Source of the DNA: Mycolicibacterium neoaurum
Lineage (GTDB): Bacteria > Actinomycetota > Actinomycetes > Mycobacteriales > Mycobacteriaceae
NCBI RefSeq assembly: GCF_036946495.1
Contig: NZ_JAQIIX010000002.1
Span: forward strand, 806,001 to 870,000
DNA length: 64,000 nt
Reading direction: 5' to 3'
Shown here: one piece after another, positions 34,361 to 43,567 of the stretch
Layout: every line of letters starts with the position of its first letter
How positions within the stretch are numbered: the first letter of the stretch is position 1
Made by a program: the position numbers and the translations under genes
Notes under the pieces: model-generated
The model's database searches: none
The model's input: the letters and a program-made list of their open reading frames with translations, nothing else
Told to the model about the DNA's origin: nothing

Positions 34361-34392
34361 GATTTCGGCGCGCTCGCGTTCGCTGACCGAGC
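34361..34392. repeat. Half copy of a mycobacterial intergenic hairpin element
   Basis: GATTTCGGCGCG (34361-34372) is identical to the left arm of the full hairpin at 62807-62855, and the following TTCGCTGACCGAGC resembles the loop of that hairpin in inverted orientation. The second arm is missing here, so no stable stem forms in the accD2-accA2 gap. It looks like a decayed or partly overwritten copy. Confidence 0.5.
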
Positions 34393-34423
34393 ATCAACGC
34401 GCCCACATCGCGGAGGGAGTTCG

Positions 34424-36388
34424 ATGATCAGCAGAGTCCTCGTGGCCAACCGGGGCGAGATCGCCCGCCGGGTGTTCACCACCTGCCGTCGTCTCGGGAT
34501 CGGCACCGTCGCGGTGTACACCGATCCCGACGCCGGCGCCCCGCACGTCGCCGAGGCCGACTTCCGGGTCCGGCTCGAGGGCCGCAACGGCTATCTGGAC
34601 AGCGCCCAACTCATCGCCGCGGCGCGTGCTGCCGGCGCCGACGCGGTACATCCCGGTTACGGGTTCCTGTCCGAGAACCCCGAATTCGCGGCCGCGGTGG
34701 CCGATGCCGGCCTGACCTGGATCGGCCCACCGGTGGCCGCCGTGCAGGCCATGGGTTCCAAGATCGAGGCCAAGAAGTTGATGGCCGCGGCCGGCGTACC
34801 GGTGCTGGCCGAACTGGTCCCGGACACCGTCACAGCCGACCAGTTGCCGGTCCTGATCAAGGCGTCCGCCGGTGGTGGCGGCCGCGGTATGCGGGTGGTT
34901 CGGGAGCTGTCCGAACTGCCCGCCGAGGTGGCCGCGGCCCAACGCGAGGCGCAGTCGGCGTTCGGCGATCCCACCGTGTTCTGCGAGCGCTACCTGGCCG
35001 CCGGTCATCACATCGAGGTGCAGGTGATGGCCGATCGGCATGGCACCGTGTGGGCCGTCGGGGAACGCGAGTGCTCCATCCAGCGCAGGCATCAGAAGGT
35101 CATCGAAGAGGCACCGTCCCCGCTGGTGGAACGGACTCCGGGCATGCGCGACAGGCTCTTCGAGGCCGCCCGACTGGCCGCCGAGGCGATCGGTTACACC
35201 GGGGCGGGGACCGTCGAGTTCATGGCCAGCTCTGATCCGGGGGCCAATGGTGACTTTTACTTCCTGGAGATGAACACCCGTCTGCAGGTGGAACACCCGG
35301 TCACCGAGGAGACCACCGGTCTGGACCTGGTGGCGCTGCAGATCGACGTGGCCGACGGCGTCCGCCTCGATGCCCGACCCCCGGCGACCCGCGGACATTC
35401 GATCGAGGCCCGGCTCTATGCCGAGGACCCGGCCAGGGGCTGGCAACCACAGGCCGGAACATTGCACCGGTTCGCCGTCCCGGCCGCTCGCACCGAGTTC
35501 GACACCCTGGGCCGCAGCGGGATTCGGCTGGATTCCGGTGTACTCGACGGATCGGTCATCTCGGTGTTCTACGACCCGATGTTGGCCAAGGTGATCTCGT
35601 TCGCCGATACCCGAGAACGGGCCGCCGCCGCACTGGCCGAGGCGCTGGGCCACGCGGTCATTCACGGCCCCGGCACCAACCGCGACCTGCTGGTCAACGC
35701 GTTACGACACCCGGCATTCGTCGCCGGGGACACCGACACCGCGTTCTTCGACACCCACGGACTCGACCGACTGGCCGCGGTCGCGGACATCGCCGCGACA
35801 TCGGCGCTGGCCGCCGCGCTCGCCGACGCCGCGCACAATCGTTCCACGGCAACGGCATTCGGGCCCGCACCGAGCGGGTGGCGCAATCTGTTCTCCGGGT
35901 ATCAGACCCGCGTCTTCCGCGATGGCGACGACCGGGAGCACCTTGTTCGCTACCGGGTGGGACGCGATGGTATCGAGCTGCCCGACAGCGATGATGTCGA
36001 CGTGGTGTCCACCAGTCCGGGACAGGTGGTGTTGTCGGTCGGCGGTGTCGAGCAGACCTTCGCGGTGGCACGCTACGGCGCAGAGGTTTTCGTCGATTCG
36101 CCGCGCGGTGCCGTGCGCCTCACCAGCCTTCCCCGGTTCCCCGATCCAGACTCGGCGGTGGCGCACGGATCGCTGCTGGCCCCGATGCCGGGCTCGGTCG
36201 TCCGGGTCGGCGCCGCCGCCGGTGATGCCGTGACCGCCGGACAACCGTTGATCTGGCTCGAGGCCATGAAGATGGAACACACGATCGCCGCACCGAGCGA
36301 CGGTGTGCTCGCCGAACTGAACGTGCAGGCAGGCCAGCAGGTCGAGGTCGGCGCGGTGCTCGCCCGAATAGAAGGAGAACAGTCATGA
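34424..36388 (+). CDS. accA2: Acyl-CoA carboxylase alpha subunit AccA2 (biotin carboxylase-BCCP)
   Basis: The 654-residue protein carboxylates biotin with ATP and bicarbonate. It has an N-terminal biotin carboxylase: ISRVLVANRGEIARRVF, GYGFLSENPEFA, KASAGGGGRGMRVV, RRHQKVIEEAP and EMNTRLQVEHPVTEE. A linker and the C-terminal biotinyl domain with the lysine in EAMKMEHTI near residue 616 complete it. Start ATG 34424 has CGGAGGGAG upstream. Length fits methylcrotonyl/geranyl-CoA carboxylase alpha. Its stop overlaps the next gene by four bases. It needs AccD2 for activity; together they resemble AtuF-AtuC or LiuD-LiuB. Confidence 0.92.
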   Translation: MISRVLVANRGEIARRVFTTCRRLGIGTVAVYTDPDAGAPHVAEADFRVRLEGRNGYLDSAQLIAAARAAGADAVHPGYGFLSENPEFAAAVADAGLTWIGPPVAAVQAMGSKIEAKKLMAAAGVPVLAELVPDTVTADQLPVLIKASAGGGGRGMRVVRELSELPAEVAAAQREAQSAFGDPTVFCERYLAAGHHIEVQVMADRHGTVWAVGERECSIQRRHQKVIEEAPSPLVERTPGMRDRLFEAARLAAEAIGYTGAGTVEFMASSDPGANGDFYFLEMNTRLQVEHPVTEETTGLDLVALQIDVADGVRLDARPPATRGHSIEARLYAEDPARGWQPQAGTLHRFAVPAARTEFDTLGRSGIRLDSGVLDGSVISVFYDPMLAKVISFADTRERAAAALAEALGHAVIHGPGTNRDLLVNALRHPAFVAGDTDTAFFDTHGLDRLAAVADIAATSALAAALADAAHNRSTATAFGPAPSGWRNLFSGYQTRVFRDGDDREHLVRYRVGRDGIELPDSDDVDVVSTSPGQVVLSVGGVEQTFAVARYGAEVFVDSPRGAVRLTSLPRFPDPDSAVAHGSLLAPMPGSVVRVGAAAGDAVTAGQPLIWLEAMKMEHTIAAPSDGVLAELNVQAGQQVEVGAVLARIEGEQS

Positions 36389-37545
36389 CCGGCTTCATCG
36401 AAACCGAGGAGCAGCAGGCGCTGCGCAAGGCCGTCGCCGCGATGGCCGCCAATTACGGGCAGGACTACTACCTGGAGAAGGCCCGCGCCGGTCAGCACAC
36501 CGACGAACTGTGGTCGGAGGCAGGCAAACTGGGCTTCATCGGGGTCAATCTGCCCGAAGAGTACGGCGGCGGTGGCGCCGGCATGTACGAGCTGTCGATG
36601 GTGATGGAGGAGATGTCGGCAGGCGGTTGTCCACTGTTGATGATGGTGGTCTCCCCCGCGATCAATGGCACCATCATCAGCAAGTTCGGCACCGAGGAGC
36701 AGAAGAAGCACTGGGTCACCGGTATCGCCGACGGGTCGATCACCATGGCCTTCGCGATCACCGAACCCGATGCCGGCTCCAACAGCCACAGGATCACGAC
36801 CACCGCGCGCCGTGACGGCAGCGACTGGATCCTCTCGGGTCAGAAGGTGTACATCTCCGGTGTCGACCAGGCCCAGGCCATCCTGGTCGTCGGCCGCACC
36901 GAGGATCACAAGACCGGCAACCTGAAACCCGCACTGTTCGTCGTGCCGACCGATACCCCCGGCCTGTCCTGGACCAAGATCGAGATGGAGATCCTCAGTC
37001 CCGAGTACCAATTCCAGGTCTTCCTCGACGAGGTCCGGCTGCCCTCGGATGCACTCGTCGGCAGCGAGGATGCCGCCATCGCCCAGTTGTTCGCCGGGTT
37101 GAATCCCGAGCGCATCATGGGGGCGGCGAGTGCGGTCGGGATGGGTCGTTTCGCCATCAACAAGGCAACCGAGTACGTCAAGACCCGCCAGGTGTGGAAG
37201 ACCCCGATCGGCGCGCATCAGGGCATCGCGCATCCGTTGGCCCAGAACCATATCGAGATCGAACTCGCGAAGCTGATGATGCAGAAGGCCGCGGCGCTCT
37301 ACGACAGCGGTGACGATTTCGGCGCTGCGGAGTCGGCGAACATGGCCAAGTACGCCGCCGGTGAGGCGTCGGTGCGCGCGGTCGATCAGGCCGTGCAGTC
37401 CCTCGGCGGTAACGGATTGACCAAGGAGTACGGCATCGCCTCGGTGCTGACCGCCTCGCGGCTGGCGCGTATCGCGCCGGTCAGCCGGGAGATGATCCTC
37501 AACTTCGTCGCACAGACCTCGCTGGGTCTCCCCCGGTCGTACTGA
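36385..37545 (+). CDS. fadE12: Acyl-CoA dehydrogenase (FadE12-type)
   Basis: The 386-residue flavoprotein is a second acyl-CoA dehydrogenase in the operon. Motifs: FAITEPDAGSNSHRITTTAR (flavin loop), LLMMVVSPAINGTIISKFGT and AVQSLGGNGLTKEYGIASV. It is only distantly similar to fadE13 and probably acts on a different intermediate. The start overlaps accA2 by four bases (ATGA), giving tight coupling. M. tuberculosis counterpart Rv0972c. Two dehydrogenases flanking a carboxylase suits alternate oxidation and carboxylation in branched acyl-CoA breakdown. Confidence 0.9.
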   Translation: MTGFIETEEQQALRKAVAAMAANYGQDYYLEKARAGQHTDELWSEAGKLGFIGVNLPEEYGGGGAGMYELSMVMEEMSAGGCPLLMMVVSPAINGTIISKFGTEEQKKHWVTGIADGSITMAFAITEPDAGSNSHRITTTARRDGSDWILSGQKVYISGVDQAQAILVVGRTEDHKTGNLKPALFVVPTDTPGLSWTKIEMEILSPEYQFQVFLDEVRLPSDALVGSEDAAIAQLFAGLNPERIMGAASAVGMGRFAINKATEYVKTRQVWKTPIGAHQGIAHPLAQNHIEIELAKLMMQKAAALYDSGDDFGAAESANMAKYAAGEASVRAVDQAVQSLGGNGLTKEYGIASVLTASRLARIAPVSREMILNFVAQTSLGLPRSY

Positions 37546-37547
37546 CG

Positions 37548-38303
37548 ATGCCGGTCGACTACACGGTCGAGGGCCGGATCGCCCGCCTGACGCTCAATTC
37601 CCCGCACAACCACAACGCGCTGTCCACCGCGCTGGTCGAACAGTTACATCAGGGCTTCGCCGACGCGGCGGCCGCCGATGTGCGCGCGGTGGTGCTGGGC
37701 CACACCGGTCCCACGTTCTGCGCGGGCGCCGACCTGTCCGAGGCGGCCGGCCGGGACCCGGGAGACGTGGCGGTCGATCGGGCCCGGGAGATGACACGCC
37801 TGCTGCGCACGATCCTGGAGCTGCCGGTGCCGGTGATCGCCGCGGTCGACGGGCACGTGCGCGCCGGCGGTATGGGGCTGGTCGCCGCCTGCGATATCGC
37901 GGTGGCCGGACCCGCGAGCACCTTCGCGCTCACCGAGGCTCGGATCGGGGTGGCTCCGTCGATCATCTCGCTGACCCTGCTGCCGAAGCTGACCGCGCGG
38001 GCCGCGGGCCGGTACTTCGTCACCGGGGAGAGGTTCGGACCTGCGGAGGCAGCGCAGATCGGGCTCATCACCGCCGCCGCCGATGACGTCGCCGCGATGG
38101 TCGCCGATCTCACCGCGAGCATCGCGAAGGCTTCGCCGCAAGGACTCGCGACCTCCAAGGCGCTCACCACCGCGTCGGTGTTGGCCGGCTTCGACGAACG
38201 TGCCGAGGTACTCACCGAGCAATCGGCGCGGCTGTTCGTGTCCGAGGAGGCGCACGAAGGCATGCTCGCTTTCCTGCAGAAACGCAGGCCGTCTTGGATA
38301 TGA
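37548..38303 (+). CDS. echA7: Enoyl-CoA hydratase (EchA7-type)
   Basis: The 251-residue crotonase-fold protein hydrates an enoyl-CoA. It has RLTLNSPHNHNALST, the oxyanion loop GPTFCAGADLSEAA, the active-site helix VPVIAAVDGHVRAGGMGLVAACDIAVA and FALTEARIGVAPSIISLTLLPKL. The first catalytic Glu position (usually in GxCxGGGxEL) reads VRAGGMGLV, with no Glu, which is seen in some EchA7/methylglutaconyl-type members. It starts two bases after fadE12. M. tuberculosis counterpart Rv0971c. Confidence 0.85.
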   Translation: MPVDYTVEGRIARLTLNSPHNHNALSTALVEQLHQGFADAAAADVRAVVLGHTGPTFCAGADLSEAAGRDPGDVAVDRAREMTRLLRTILELPVPVIAAVDGHVRAGGMGLVAACDIAVAGPASTFALTEARIGVAPSIISLTLLPKLTARAAGRYFVTGERFGPAEAAQIGLITAAADDVAAMVADLTASIAKASPQGLATSKALTTASVLAGFDERAEVLTEQSARLFVSEEAHEGMLAFLQKRRPSWI

Positions 38304-38409
38304 GGAGGTAGCTGTCGTTTGCCAGCGAGGCGTCCGAGCGGCGAAGTTTGCCATAAAAGTTTTGCCCACGAGCTTGCATTCGTGAGCATGAGTCGTAGGC
38401 TCGTCTGCG

Positions 38410-38985
38410 ATGAGCACCTCAGCCGCCGAACCCGGCTCGACCCGAGCCGGTGATGCCGAGCGCGCGCAGGCTGCCCAGCTCCTCACCGACGCCGCCGCCC
38501 AGGGCCGGCTCACTGTCGACGAGTACGAGCAGCGACTGGCCAAGGCCTATGCGGCCACCACCCGCGGTGAACTCGCCCGACTCTCGTCCGATCTGCCGGA
38601 CTTTGCGACGACCTCACAGTGCGGACCGCGCCGGCCTGCACCATCGACCCTGCTCCTGGCGATCTTGAGCGGGTTCGAGCGGCGCGGTCGCTGGAACGTC
38701 CCGAAGCGTCTGACATCCTTCGCACTGTTCGGTGGCGGCGTCATCGATCTGCGTTATGCCGATTTCACCTCCCCCGATGTGGACATCCACACGATCTCCA
38801 TCTTCGGCGGTCAGACGATCCTGGTGCCGCCGGAAGTCAACGTCGCGGTCCGAGGACACGCTGTGATGGGGTCGTTCGACCATGTCGGCGAGCCGGGAAC
38901 GCCCGGCGCCCCGCGGGTGACCATCCGCGGGTTCTCGCTGTGGGGCAGCGTCGGCGTCAAGCGCAAGAAACGTAAGAACAGCTGA
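38410..38985 (+). CDS. DUF1707 / LiaF-like C-terminal domain protein
   Basis: The 191-residue soluble protein begins with a DUF1707 domain (residues about 15-67: RAGDAERAQAAQLLTDAAAQ, then GRLTVDEYEQRLAKAYAATTRGEL). A beta-helical cell-wall-active-antibiotic-response (LiaF-type) domain follows (about 105-180), with repeating strands FALFGGGVIDLRYADF, HTISIFGGQTILVPP and FSLWGSVGVKRKK. No membrane segment is present. The order matches Rv0966c after the echA7 region. Role unknown; such proteins are often linked to envelope stress. Confidence 0.8.
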   Translation: MSTSAAEPGSTRAGDAERAQAAQLLTDAAAQGRLTVDEYEQRLAKAYAATTRGELARLSSDLPDFATTSQCGPRRPAPSTLLLAILSGFERRGRWNVPKRLTSFALFGGGVIDLRYADFTSPDVDIHTISIFGGQTILVPPEVNVAVRGHAVMGSFDHVGEPGTPGAPRVTIRGFSLWGSVGVKRKKRKNS

Positions 38986-39043
38986 CCGTCGTTTGCTGGA
39001 AATCGCGCTTCTGCGCCATTTGTTTTGCTGAACAGCGCACCGA

Positions 39044-41008
39044 TCAACGGCGCCGAGCGCGCAGATAGTCGCCGACCACTGCCGCGCCGAGCCCGTCGAG
39101 ATCGGGCACCACGACGCGCCCACCGACCCGGCGGGCGACCTGGTCGATGAACCGGGCCAGTCCCGGATCGCTGCCCAGCCGGAAGATCGTCAACTGCGCG
39201 CCGAGAGCGGCAAGGTCGTCGAAACCCTTCACGGTCAGTCCGATCGTGCGCGGATGCGGCGGGTAGTAGAAGAACGCTTCGGCACCGTCGCCGAAATCCT
39301 CCAAGTGGGCGGTCGGCTCACCGTCGGTGACCACCAGCACGACCGGCTGGGCGTTGGGATGCCTGCGCAGATGCCGCGCCGCCAAGGCCAGCGCATGGTG
39401 CAGGTTGGTGCCCTGGTCCCGCACCCCTTCCAATGCCGTCAGCTCGGCCGCACTGACGGTGCGCGCATGCCGCCCGAACGCGATGATCTCCAGCGCATCG
39501 GAGCGGAACCGGGTGCTCACCAGATGGTTGAGCGCCAGCGCGGTGCGCTTCATCGGCAACCACCGGTTCTCCATGACCATCGAGAAGCTGGTGTCCACCA
39601 GCAGCGCGACGGCCGACTGGGTGCGGGTCTCGGTCTCGGAGATCTCGACATCCTCGACGCCGATCCGCACCGGCCCGTCGATGGTGCCGGTACCGGCTTG
39701 TCTGAGGACGGCATTGGTGATCGTGCGGGTGACGTTCCACGGCTCGGTGTCCCCGAACGCCCACGGCCGGGTCGCACCGGTCAGCTCACCGGCTGCACCG
39801 GCGCGGCGGGTCTCCCGCTCGCCATGCCGACCGGACAACCGCTGGGCGACATCGCGCAGCGCGGTCTGCCCGAGCTGGCGCATCGCTTTCGGCGACAGCC
39901 GGAACTGGCCATCGGACCCGCGGTCCAGGAACCCCTGTTCAGTGAGTGCTCGTTCCAGATCGGCCAGTGTGCGCGCGTTGACGGCGGCCTCGTCGCCGAG
40001 CTGGCGGGCCAGCATGTCCAGGTCGACGTCCTCCATGGTGGCTCCGGCGTAGCCCTGCGAGAGTTGTTCGGCCAGCTGTTCCAGCTCGGCGATATCGGCG
40101 AGTGCCTGCGCGCCCTGGCCCATGCCCAGCGGATCCTCGCCACGGAACTCCTGCGAACCGTTCCAGTCCTCACCGGGACGGGCGGCCTGCAGGTTGGCGT
40201 CCAGCCGGCTCAGCGCATTCATCAGCGACGGGGAACCGAAGGCCTGTTGGGCCAACGCATCCAACTCCGCGCGCTGGGATTCGGACAGGCTGTTGCGGAA
40301 CCGTTGGGCGGCCGCGGAGCGCTTGGCCAACGAATCCATCAGCTCGTCGACATTGCGCGGGTTCTCCGGGAAGTGTTGGCCGTGTTCGGCCATGAACTTC
40401 TCGAAATCCTCGTCGGTGTCCTCTCCCCTGGCGTGCTTTTCCAGGAGGTCGTTGAGGTCGTCGAGCATCTTGTTGATGGCGGCGCGGTCTTCGTCGGTGG
40501 CGTTCTGCAGTGCGTCCTTCATCCCGGCGAACCGCTGGTCGAGCATCTCGCGGCCGAGCAGATCCTGGATCTGGTCGTACTTCTGCCGGGCTTCGGCCGA
40601 GCGCCAGTCGTAATCGGCGAGCTCCTGGACGGCCTTGGCCGGTGACGGCGACAGCGCCTCCATCTGCATCTCACCGAATCGGGCGTCGTCGTCCAGCGCC
40701 CGGGCCAGTTCCTTGCGCTCGGCCAGCACGGCCTCGTCGAGCAACTTCTTGACCTCGGCGAGGGTGCCGTCGAGGTTGTTGCGCTGTAAGAGTTCCCGGC
40801 GCCTACGGTGGGCCTCGGCGGCCAGCTTGTCCGCGCCCGGCATCGAGGCGGTACCGCGTCGCATCAGCTCCTGCAAGGCCCTCCGCGGGGACGCGCCGGA
40901 CATCACGTCCTCACCGATCTGATCCAGCGCCTCACGAAGATCGACCGGCGGCGCCAACGGGTCCGGCCCGCCGGTATAGCGCGAATACCGCGAATTGTGT
41001 TTAGCCAT
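39044..41008 (-). CDS. VWA-domain protein, partner of the MoxR-type ATPase (Rv0959-like)
   Basis: The 654-residue protein has a long helical, acidic N-terminal two thirds and a C-terminal von Willebrand A domain with the MIDAS motif DTSFSMVMENR near residue 471, then TDGEPTAHLEDFG. It follows the Mg-chelatase-like ATPase and overlaps it by eight bases (ATGGCTAA), as MoxR-VWA pairs do; these pairs act as metal-dependent assembly or activation chaperones. The start at ATG 41008 (MAKHNSRYSRY) was chosen because longer frames run into the ATPase gene. Its target is unknown. Confidence 0.85.
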   Translation of the reverse strand: MAKHNSRYSRYTGGPDPLAPPVDLREALDQIGEDVMSGASPRRALQELMRRGTASMPGADKLAAEAHRRRRELLQRNNLDGTLAEVKKLLDEAVLAERKELARALDDDARFGEMQMEALSPSPAKAVQELADYDWRSAEARQKYDQIQDLLGREMLDQRFAGMKDALQNATDEDRAAINKMLDDLNDLLEKHARGEDTDEDFEKFMAEHGQHFPENPRNVDELMDSLAKRSAAAQRFRNSLSESQRAELDALAQQAFGSPSLMNALSRLDANLQAARPGEDWNGSQEFRGEDPLGMGQGAQALADIAELEQLAEQLSQGYAGATMEDVDLDMLARQLGDEAAVNARTLADLERALTEQGFLDRGSDGQFRLSPKAMRQLGQTALRDVAQRLSGRHGERETRRAGAAGELTGATRPWAFGDTEPWNVTRTITNAVLRQAGTGTIDGPVRIGVEDVEISETETRTQSAVALLVDTSFSMVMENRWLPMKRTALALNHLVSTRFRSDALEIIAFGRHARTVSAAELTALEGVRDQGTNLHHALALAARHLRRHPNAQPVVLVVTDGEPTAHLEDFGDGAEAFFYYPPHPRTIGLTVKGFDDLAALGAQLTIFRLGSDPGLARFIDQVARRVGGRVVVPDLDGLGAAVVGDYLRARRR

Positions 41009-42428
41009 AGACGGTTTCACCATCATCGGAGGTCTTGTCGATCCGCTTGGCCAGATACAGGCCTTCCAGCGCCAGCTCCACCGCGGCGGCGCGCTGCCCT
41101 TCGGTGCGGGCGTCGAGGCGTTCGGCGATCTGGTCGATGACCTCCAGCTCCGGCAGCGCGGCGAGCACATCCTTGGCACTGACCCGCTCACCGGTGGTCA
41201 CCGGCGAGCCCTCTTCGACCGCCGCGACCAGCGGCCCCACGTCCAGCCCGCCCAGCGCCCTGGCCGCGGTGTCGGCTGTGGCGCGGCGCAGCAGGTGCTC
41301 CATCACCGCCTGCTCGCGGCCCTCCTCACCGGACTCGAACTCCAGCTTCCCGCGCAGCACGTCGATGACGGTGCCGAGGTCGACGACGCGTGCCACCGGA
41401 TCCTGCTCGCCGAGGATGGCGGCGCGGTGGCGCGCCGAGGCCGCGACGGTCTCGGCCGCGGCGATGGCGAACCGGGCCGACACCCCCGAGCGCTGGTCGA
41501 CGGCCGTGGACTCGCGCAACGCCCTGGCGAATCGGGCCACCACGGCGAGCAGATACTCCGGGACCTCGGCGCTCAGATGCGCCTCCTGGGCGATGACGGC
41601 GACCTCGGCGTCGAGTTCGAGTGGGTAATGGGTGCGGATCTCGGCGCCGAAGCGGTCCTTGAGTGGGGTGATGATCCGGCCGCGGTTGGTGTAGTCCTCG
41701 GGGTTGGCGCTGGCGACCACCAGCACGTCCAGCGGCAGCCGCAGGGTGTACCCGCGTACCTGGATGTCGCGCTCCTCCATCACGTTGAGCATGGACACCT
41801 GGATGCGCTCGGCCAGATCGGGCAGTTCGTTGACGGCGACGATGCCGCGGTGTGCGCGCGGGATGAGGCCGTAGGCAATGGTTTCCGGATCGCCGAGACT
41901 GCGCCCCTCGGCCACCTTGATGGGGTCGATATCGCCGACGAGGTCGGCGACGCTGGTGTCGGGGGTGGCCAGCTTCTCGGTGTACCGCTCGCTACGGTGC
42001 ACCCAGGCGACCGGCAGATCGTCACCGGAGGTGGCGGCACGCCGGATCTGCTCGGGTGTGATCGGCGAGTACGGGTGCTCGTGCAGCTCGGAGCCCTCGA
42101 TCACCGGGGTCCATTCGTCGAGCAGTCCGACCAGCGAACGCAGCAACCGGGTCTTGCCCTGCCCGCGCTCGCCGAGCAGGACGAAATCGTGGCCGGCGAT
42201 CAGGGCGCGTTCGACCTGAGGCAGCACCGTGTCCTCGAACCCGAAAAGCCCGGGCCAGATCGCGGTGCCCTCTTCGCCATCGGACAACCGGGCCAGCAGG
42301 TTGGCCCGGATCTCGTCCTTGATCCCGCGCTCGACGTGGCCGGAGGCGCGCAGTTCGCCGAGAGTGCGGGGCAAGTCGTTAGGTGACGTCACGACCTCCA
42401 CGCTACGACTGCTGTCGACCGCAGGCAT
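41001..42428 (-). CDS. Mg-chelatase/MoxR-type AAA+ ATPase (Rv0958-like)
   Basis: The roughly 475-residue AAA+ protein has Walker A LLGERGQGKTRLL near residue 85, Walker B IVAVNELPDLAERIQ, sensor 1 VVASANPEDYTNRGR and an arginine finger region RFGAEIRTHYPLELD. It probably forms a hexamer that works with the VWA protein encoded directly downstream. ATG 42428 (MPAVDSSRSVE) was taken; GTG 42392 (VTSPNDLP), with GGAGG just upstream, is an alternative. The M. tuberculosis pair is Rv0958-Rv0959. It diverges from an inserted esterase gene. Confidence 0.88.
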   Translation of the reverse strand: MPAVDSSRSVEVVTSPNDLPRTLGELRASGHVERGIKDEIRANLLARLSDGEEGTAIWPGLFGFEDTVLPQVERALIAGHDFVLLGERGQGKTRLLRSLVGLLDEWTPVIEGSELHEHPYSPITPEQIRRAATSGDDLPVAWVHRSERYTEKLATPDTSVADLVGDIDPIKVAEGRSLGDPETIAYGLIPRAHRGIVAVNELPDLAERIQVSMLNVMEERDIQVRGYTLRLPLDVLVVASANPEDYTNRGRIITPLKDRFGAEIRTHYPLELDAEVAVIAQEAHLSAEVPEYLLAVVARFARALRESTAVDQRSGVSARFAIAAAETVAASARHRAAILGEQDPVARVVDLGTVIDVLRGKLEFESGEEGREQAVMEHLLRRATADTAARALGGLDVGPLVAAVEEGSPVTTGERVSAKDVLAALPELEVIDQIAERLDARTEGQRAAAVELALEGLYLAKRIDKTSDDGETVYG

Positions 42429-42486
42429 GGTCACCGGGCGAATGCCGGTTTTCGCTTGCCGCGAACTACCCAGTACCCTCGGTACC

Positions 42487-43494
42487 GTGAACTTGCTCGA
42501 ATGGCATGACCGGCCGATGACGACGCACTTCGGGCCCGCGTCCTGGCAGTCGCGGGTGCTGGGTGTGCTCACCGCGCTGACCCTTCGCCCCGTGCTCGGG
42601 TTGTCCACCCTGATCGGCCTGCTGGTCAATCGACTCTGGCCCGCGGGCCTGCAGCGGGCGCATCTGGACGTCATCGACCGGCCGATGCGGGTGATCTCCG
42701 CCCTGCCCGGAACCACGGTCACCCGCGAATCGCTGCCGCACTGTCCGGCCGAATGGGTGAGCGCTCCCGGCGCCGGCACGTCCACCGACCTGATCATCTA
42801 CTTCCACGGTTCGGCGCTGGTCACCCTCGGGCTGAACTCACATCGCCGGTTCGTCTCAAAGTTGTCGGCAGCCACCGGTGCCAAGGTGCTCAACGTGGGC
42901 TACCGCCTGGCACCCCAGGCCGCGATCGAGGAGGCCGTCGAGGACGGGGTGGATGCCTACCGGCGCGCCCTGGACCTCGGCTTCGCACCGAACCGCATCG
43001 TGCTGGCCGGCGACTCGGCGGGCGGTCTGATCGCGGCCGACACCGCACTGGCCGTGCGCGATGCCGGACTACCGGTACCAGCCGGCCAGATCCTGTTGTC
43101 GGCGTTGACCTCTGCCGATATGGATCTGAAATACCAGGCACTCAAACAACATCGGGATGTGCTCTTCCCGTTCATGACGGTCAAGTTCATCTATGACGTC
43201 TTCGCGACGGTGAACGGCACCCGCCCGGTGCCGATCATGCCCGCCGAGGCCAACGCCAAGGGCCTGGGCCCGTTCCTGTTGCAGATCGGCACCAACGAGA
43301 TGCTGCGCAACGACACCTTCGTGCTGGCCGATCAGCTCAAGGCCGCCGGGGTGCCTGTCTGGGTTCAGGTGTGGGACAAGGCGATGCACATGTTCCAGCT
43401 GACCTTCGACGTCAACCCCGACGCCCGCCGGGCCATCGACGAGATCGCCTCGTTCGTCGAACACGTCACCACCGAGGCCAGCAAGGCCGCCTGA
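42487..43494 (+). CDS. Alpha/beta hydrolase, HSL-type esterase
   Basis: The 335-residue protein begins at GTG 42487 and carries an N-terminal hydrophobic segment (about 24-50) before the hydrolase fold. The oxyanion motif reads YFHGSALVTLG instead of HGGG, the nucleophile elbow is VLAGDSAGGLIAAD, the acid lies near LLQIGTNEML, and the His in WDKAMHMFQLTF. It is an esterase of the LipI/LipF type and has no counterpart between Rv0958 and purH in M. tuberculosis as I recall, so it and the neighbouring IS mark an insertion. Substrate unknown. Confidence 0.82.
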   Translation: MNLLEWHDRPMTTHFGPASWQSRVLGVLTALTLRPVLGLSTLIGLLVNRLWPAGLQRAHLDVIDRPMRVISALPGTTVTRESLPHCPAEWVSAPGAGTSTDLIIYFHGSALVTLGLNSHRRFVSKLSAATGAKVLNVGYRLAPQAAIEEAVEDGVDAYRRALDLGFAPNRIVLAGDSAGGLIAADTALAVRDAGLPVPAGQILLSALTSADMDLKYQALKQHRDVLFPFMTVKFIYDVFATVNGTRPVPIMPAEANAKGLGPFLLQIGTNEMLRNDTFVLADQLKAAGVPVWVQVWDKAMHMFQLTFDVNPDARRAIDEIASFVEHVTTEASKAA

Positions 43495-43535
43495 CCTCAG
43501 TCCCGCCGAGGGGCCACTTGTGGCACGCATTCTCG

Positions 43536-43563
43536 GGGCGGTTTCAAGGGGTCGTTGCAACAG
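43536..43563 (+). repeat. Left inner inverted repeat of the IS30 element
   Basis: GGGCGGTTTCAAGGGGT, then C, then GTTGCAACAG. It matches the right repeat at all positions but one and has a self-complementary TTGCAA core. Confidence 0.85.
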
Positions 43564-43567
43564 TGGG